64,000 nt of DNA from assembly GCF_963576545.1 (NCBI RefSeq), contig NC_083637.1:24329507-24393506 (forward strand), in the 5' to 3' direction. A program made the translations under genes and the position numbers. Origin of the DNA: Limanda limanda. Taxonomy: Eukaryota; Chordata; Actinopteri; Pleuronectiformes; Pleuronectidae. Numbering within the stretch: position 1 is the first letter of the stretch; every line of letters begins with the position of its first letter. Shown one piece after another: positions 62,951-64,000 of the stretch. A model generated the notes under the pieces. It was not told the origin of the DNA. It did no database searches and saw only the letters and a program-made list of their open reading frames with translations.

Positions 62951-64000
62951 ATCCACCATGCACCCCCGATGCTCGCTCTGGAGAGGGAAGCACATCAAAA
63001 GACTTCCTCTCTCTTCCCTCACTTTCACCCGACGCTTCGTCCCCTCCCGCCCACCCTCCGCAGCTCTCCCTCTATTTTCCCCATCCCACACTTCTCTCAC
63101 TCCCACCCCCTCAAACTATCCCCACCCTCCCTGTGTCTTTCTAAATAATCTGTCGCTGTTTTTTCGGCCCCCCCCCCTTCCGACTCTCCATTGTGCCTGT
63201 GGGAGAGATTATTCATAAGGGGGTGAATCTTGATGGAATCTCAGAAGGCTGGTGATAAGTGATGGAGCCCGTTGGGACGGCTCAGCTTGTCCTCTCCGTG
63301 CAGTCTCTCCTTCCAAGCCACATAGAAAGGAGTGAGACAAAATCAAATAGGTCACTGTTTAGCCATATGGAAAGATGGAGATATTTTGAATGTATCTGGG
63401 GCCAAATAATGAAGAGCTCCGAGGACATTGCTATCATCCCTGTATCAAGTTTTCAACTACTGCTAAAACATGGGAGAGATTCAAATATTGACATTTTTCG
63501 AGCGTAAGCACAAAAACATACTCGGAGAGGTATTTGTATATGTAGATATAGTTTGGCTGATCTGACCCAGTGCTGCCTTCAGTAATTGTCACGATGCCAA
63601 ACCATCAGAGAAGTAATGTGAGGAAACATTTAGGATGCAATAGTTGAAACGGTTAGATGATAAAGTCTGTTTAGTGATGTAAATTGCACCTGCCAGTAAT
63701 GTTAGCTTGTCACCTGACATGATTTCTATTCATGCATTGTGTCTAAATTAATTCATTGCTATTGTGTATAGCAATGGCAGAAACCTCGAAGCATAGTTAG
63801 TTTTTGAATTAGATTTTTTCTTAAATCAAAGCTAATGTCCCACATTATGTGGGCTGTAGAAACAGTTATCCAACCGGAGCTTCTGACTGCCTTTCACACC
63901 TTGTGGATCACCTGACTTTTAAGTTAAAGGTTCCTCGGATCATGCTCCTGACCAACGGACCAAAGACTTTGTCCGACCAGAAGAGGTGATCTCAGCCTGG
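62951..64000. other. Downstream flank, no gene recognised
   Basis: A C/T-rich stretch (63000-63180) is followed by AT-rich unique sequence to the end of the window. ATTA cores are frequent at 63720-63830. No exon is recognised. Confidence 0.4.

Overview
This window reads as nuclear DNA of a teleost fish. The evidence is one large vertebrate-type zinc-finger exon with fish-like sequence, a very high density of CA/GT and GA/CT microsatellites, and decayed copies of interspersed repeats typical of fish genomes (LINE reverse-transcriptase scraps, a Tc1-like MITE, short fish repeats with familiar consensus phrases). No bacterial, phage or plasmid features are present. There is no operon, CRISPR array, rRNA or intact tRNA.

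The only protein-coding sequence I can support is at 26787-28780 on the + strand. It is the large last coding exon of a BCL11A-family gene (bcl11a; teleosts usually carry two copies, aa and ab). It encodes six C2H2 fingers in the family arrangement (one, then a pair, then a triplet), an uninterrupted run of 34 glutamates, and the C-terminus ending IKTE. The first three coding exons are not recognisable here, so bases 1-26786 are read as intron and exons 1-3 probably lie upstream. An AU-rich 3' UTR of about 3.5 kb follows and ends near a good AATAAA at 32253. From there to 64000 I see no gene. That matches the non-coding flanks usual around BCL11 genes.

Layout: (1) 1-26786, intron: microsatellite-rich stretches (2.0-4.05 kb, 7.2-8.8 kb, 23.0-24.1 kb) alternate with unique AT-rich blocks packed with homeodomain, POU and SOX-like motifs. 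These blocks look like developmental enhancers or conserved non-coding elements (about 1.06, 2.16, 5.5, 6.16, 12.09, 14.96, 20.94 and 22.76 kb). (2) 26787-32280, terminal exon and 3' UTR. (3) 32.3-58.5 kb, flank with interspersed repeats and long CA/GT arrays. (4) 57.2-64 kb, several further enhancer-like AT-rich blocks.

The most notable non-gene signals are a perfect 17-bp inverted repeat (12779-12820) that extends into a 77-nt pre-miRNA-sized foldback; an exact POU-dimer (MORE) palindrome beside a homeodomain inverted repeat at 12110-12151; a TAAT-N4-ATTA site overlapping TGACCA at 5620; a G-rich patch in the 3' UTR; and facing (GT)n/(CA)n arrays that could form a long RNA duplex in the intron. 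I found no evidence of a new multi-gene system. Enhancer calls are inferences from composition and motif density, because no alignment could be run.
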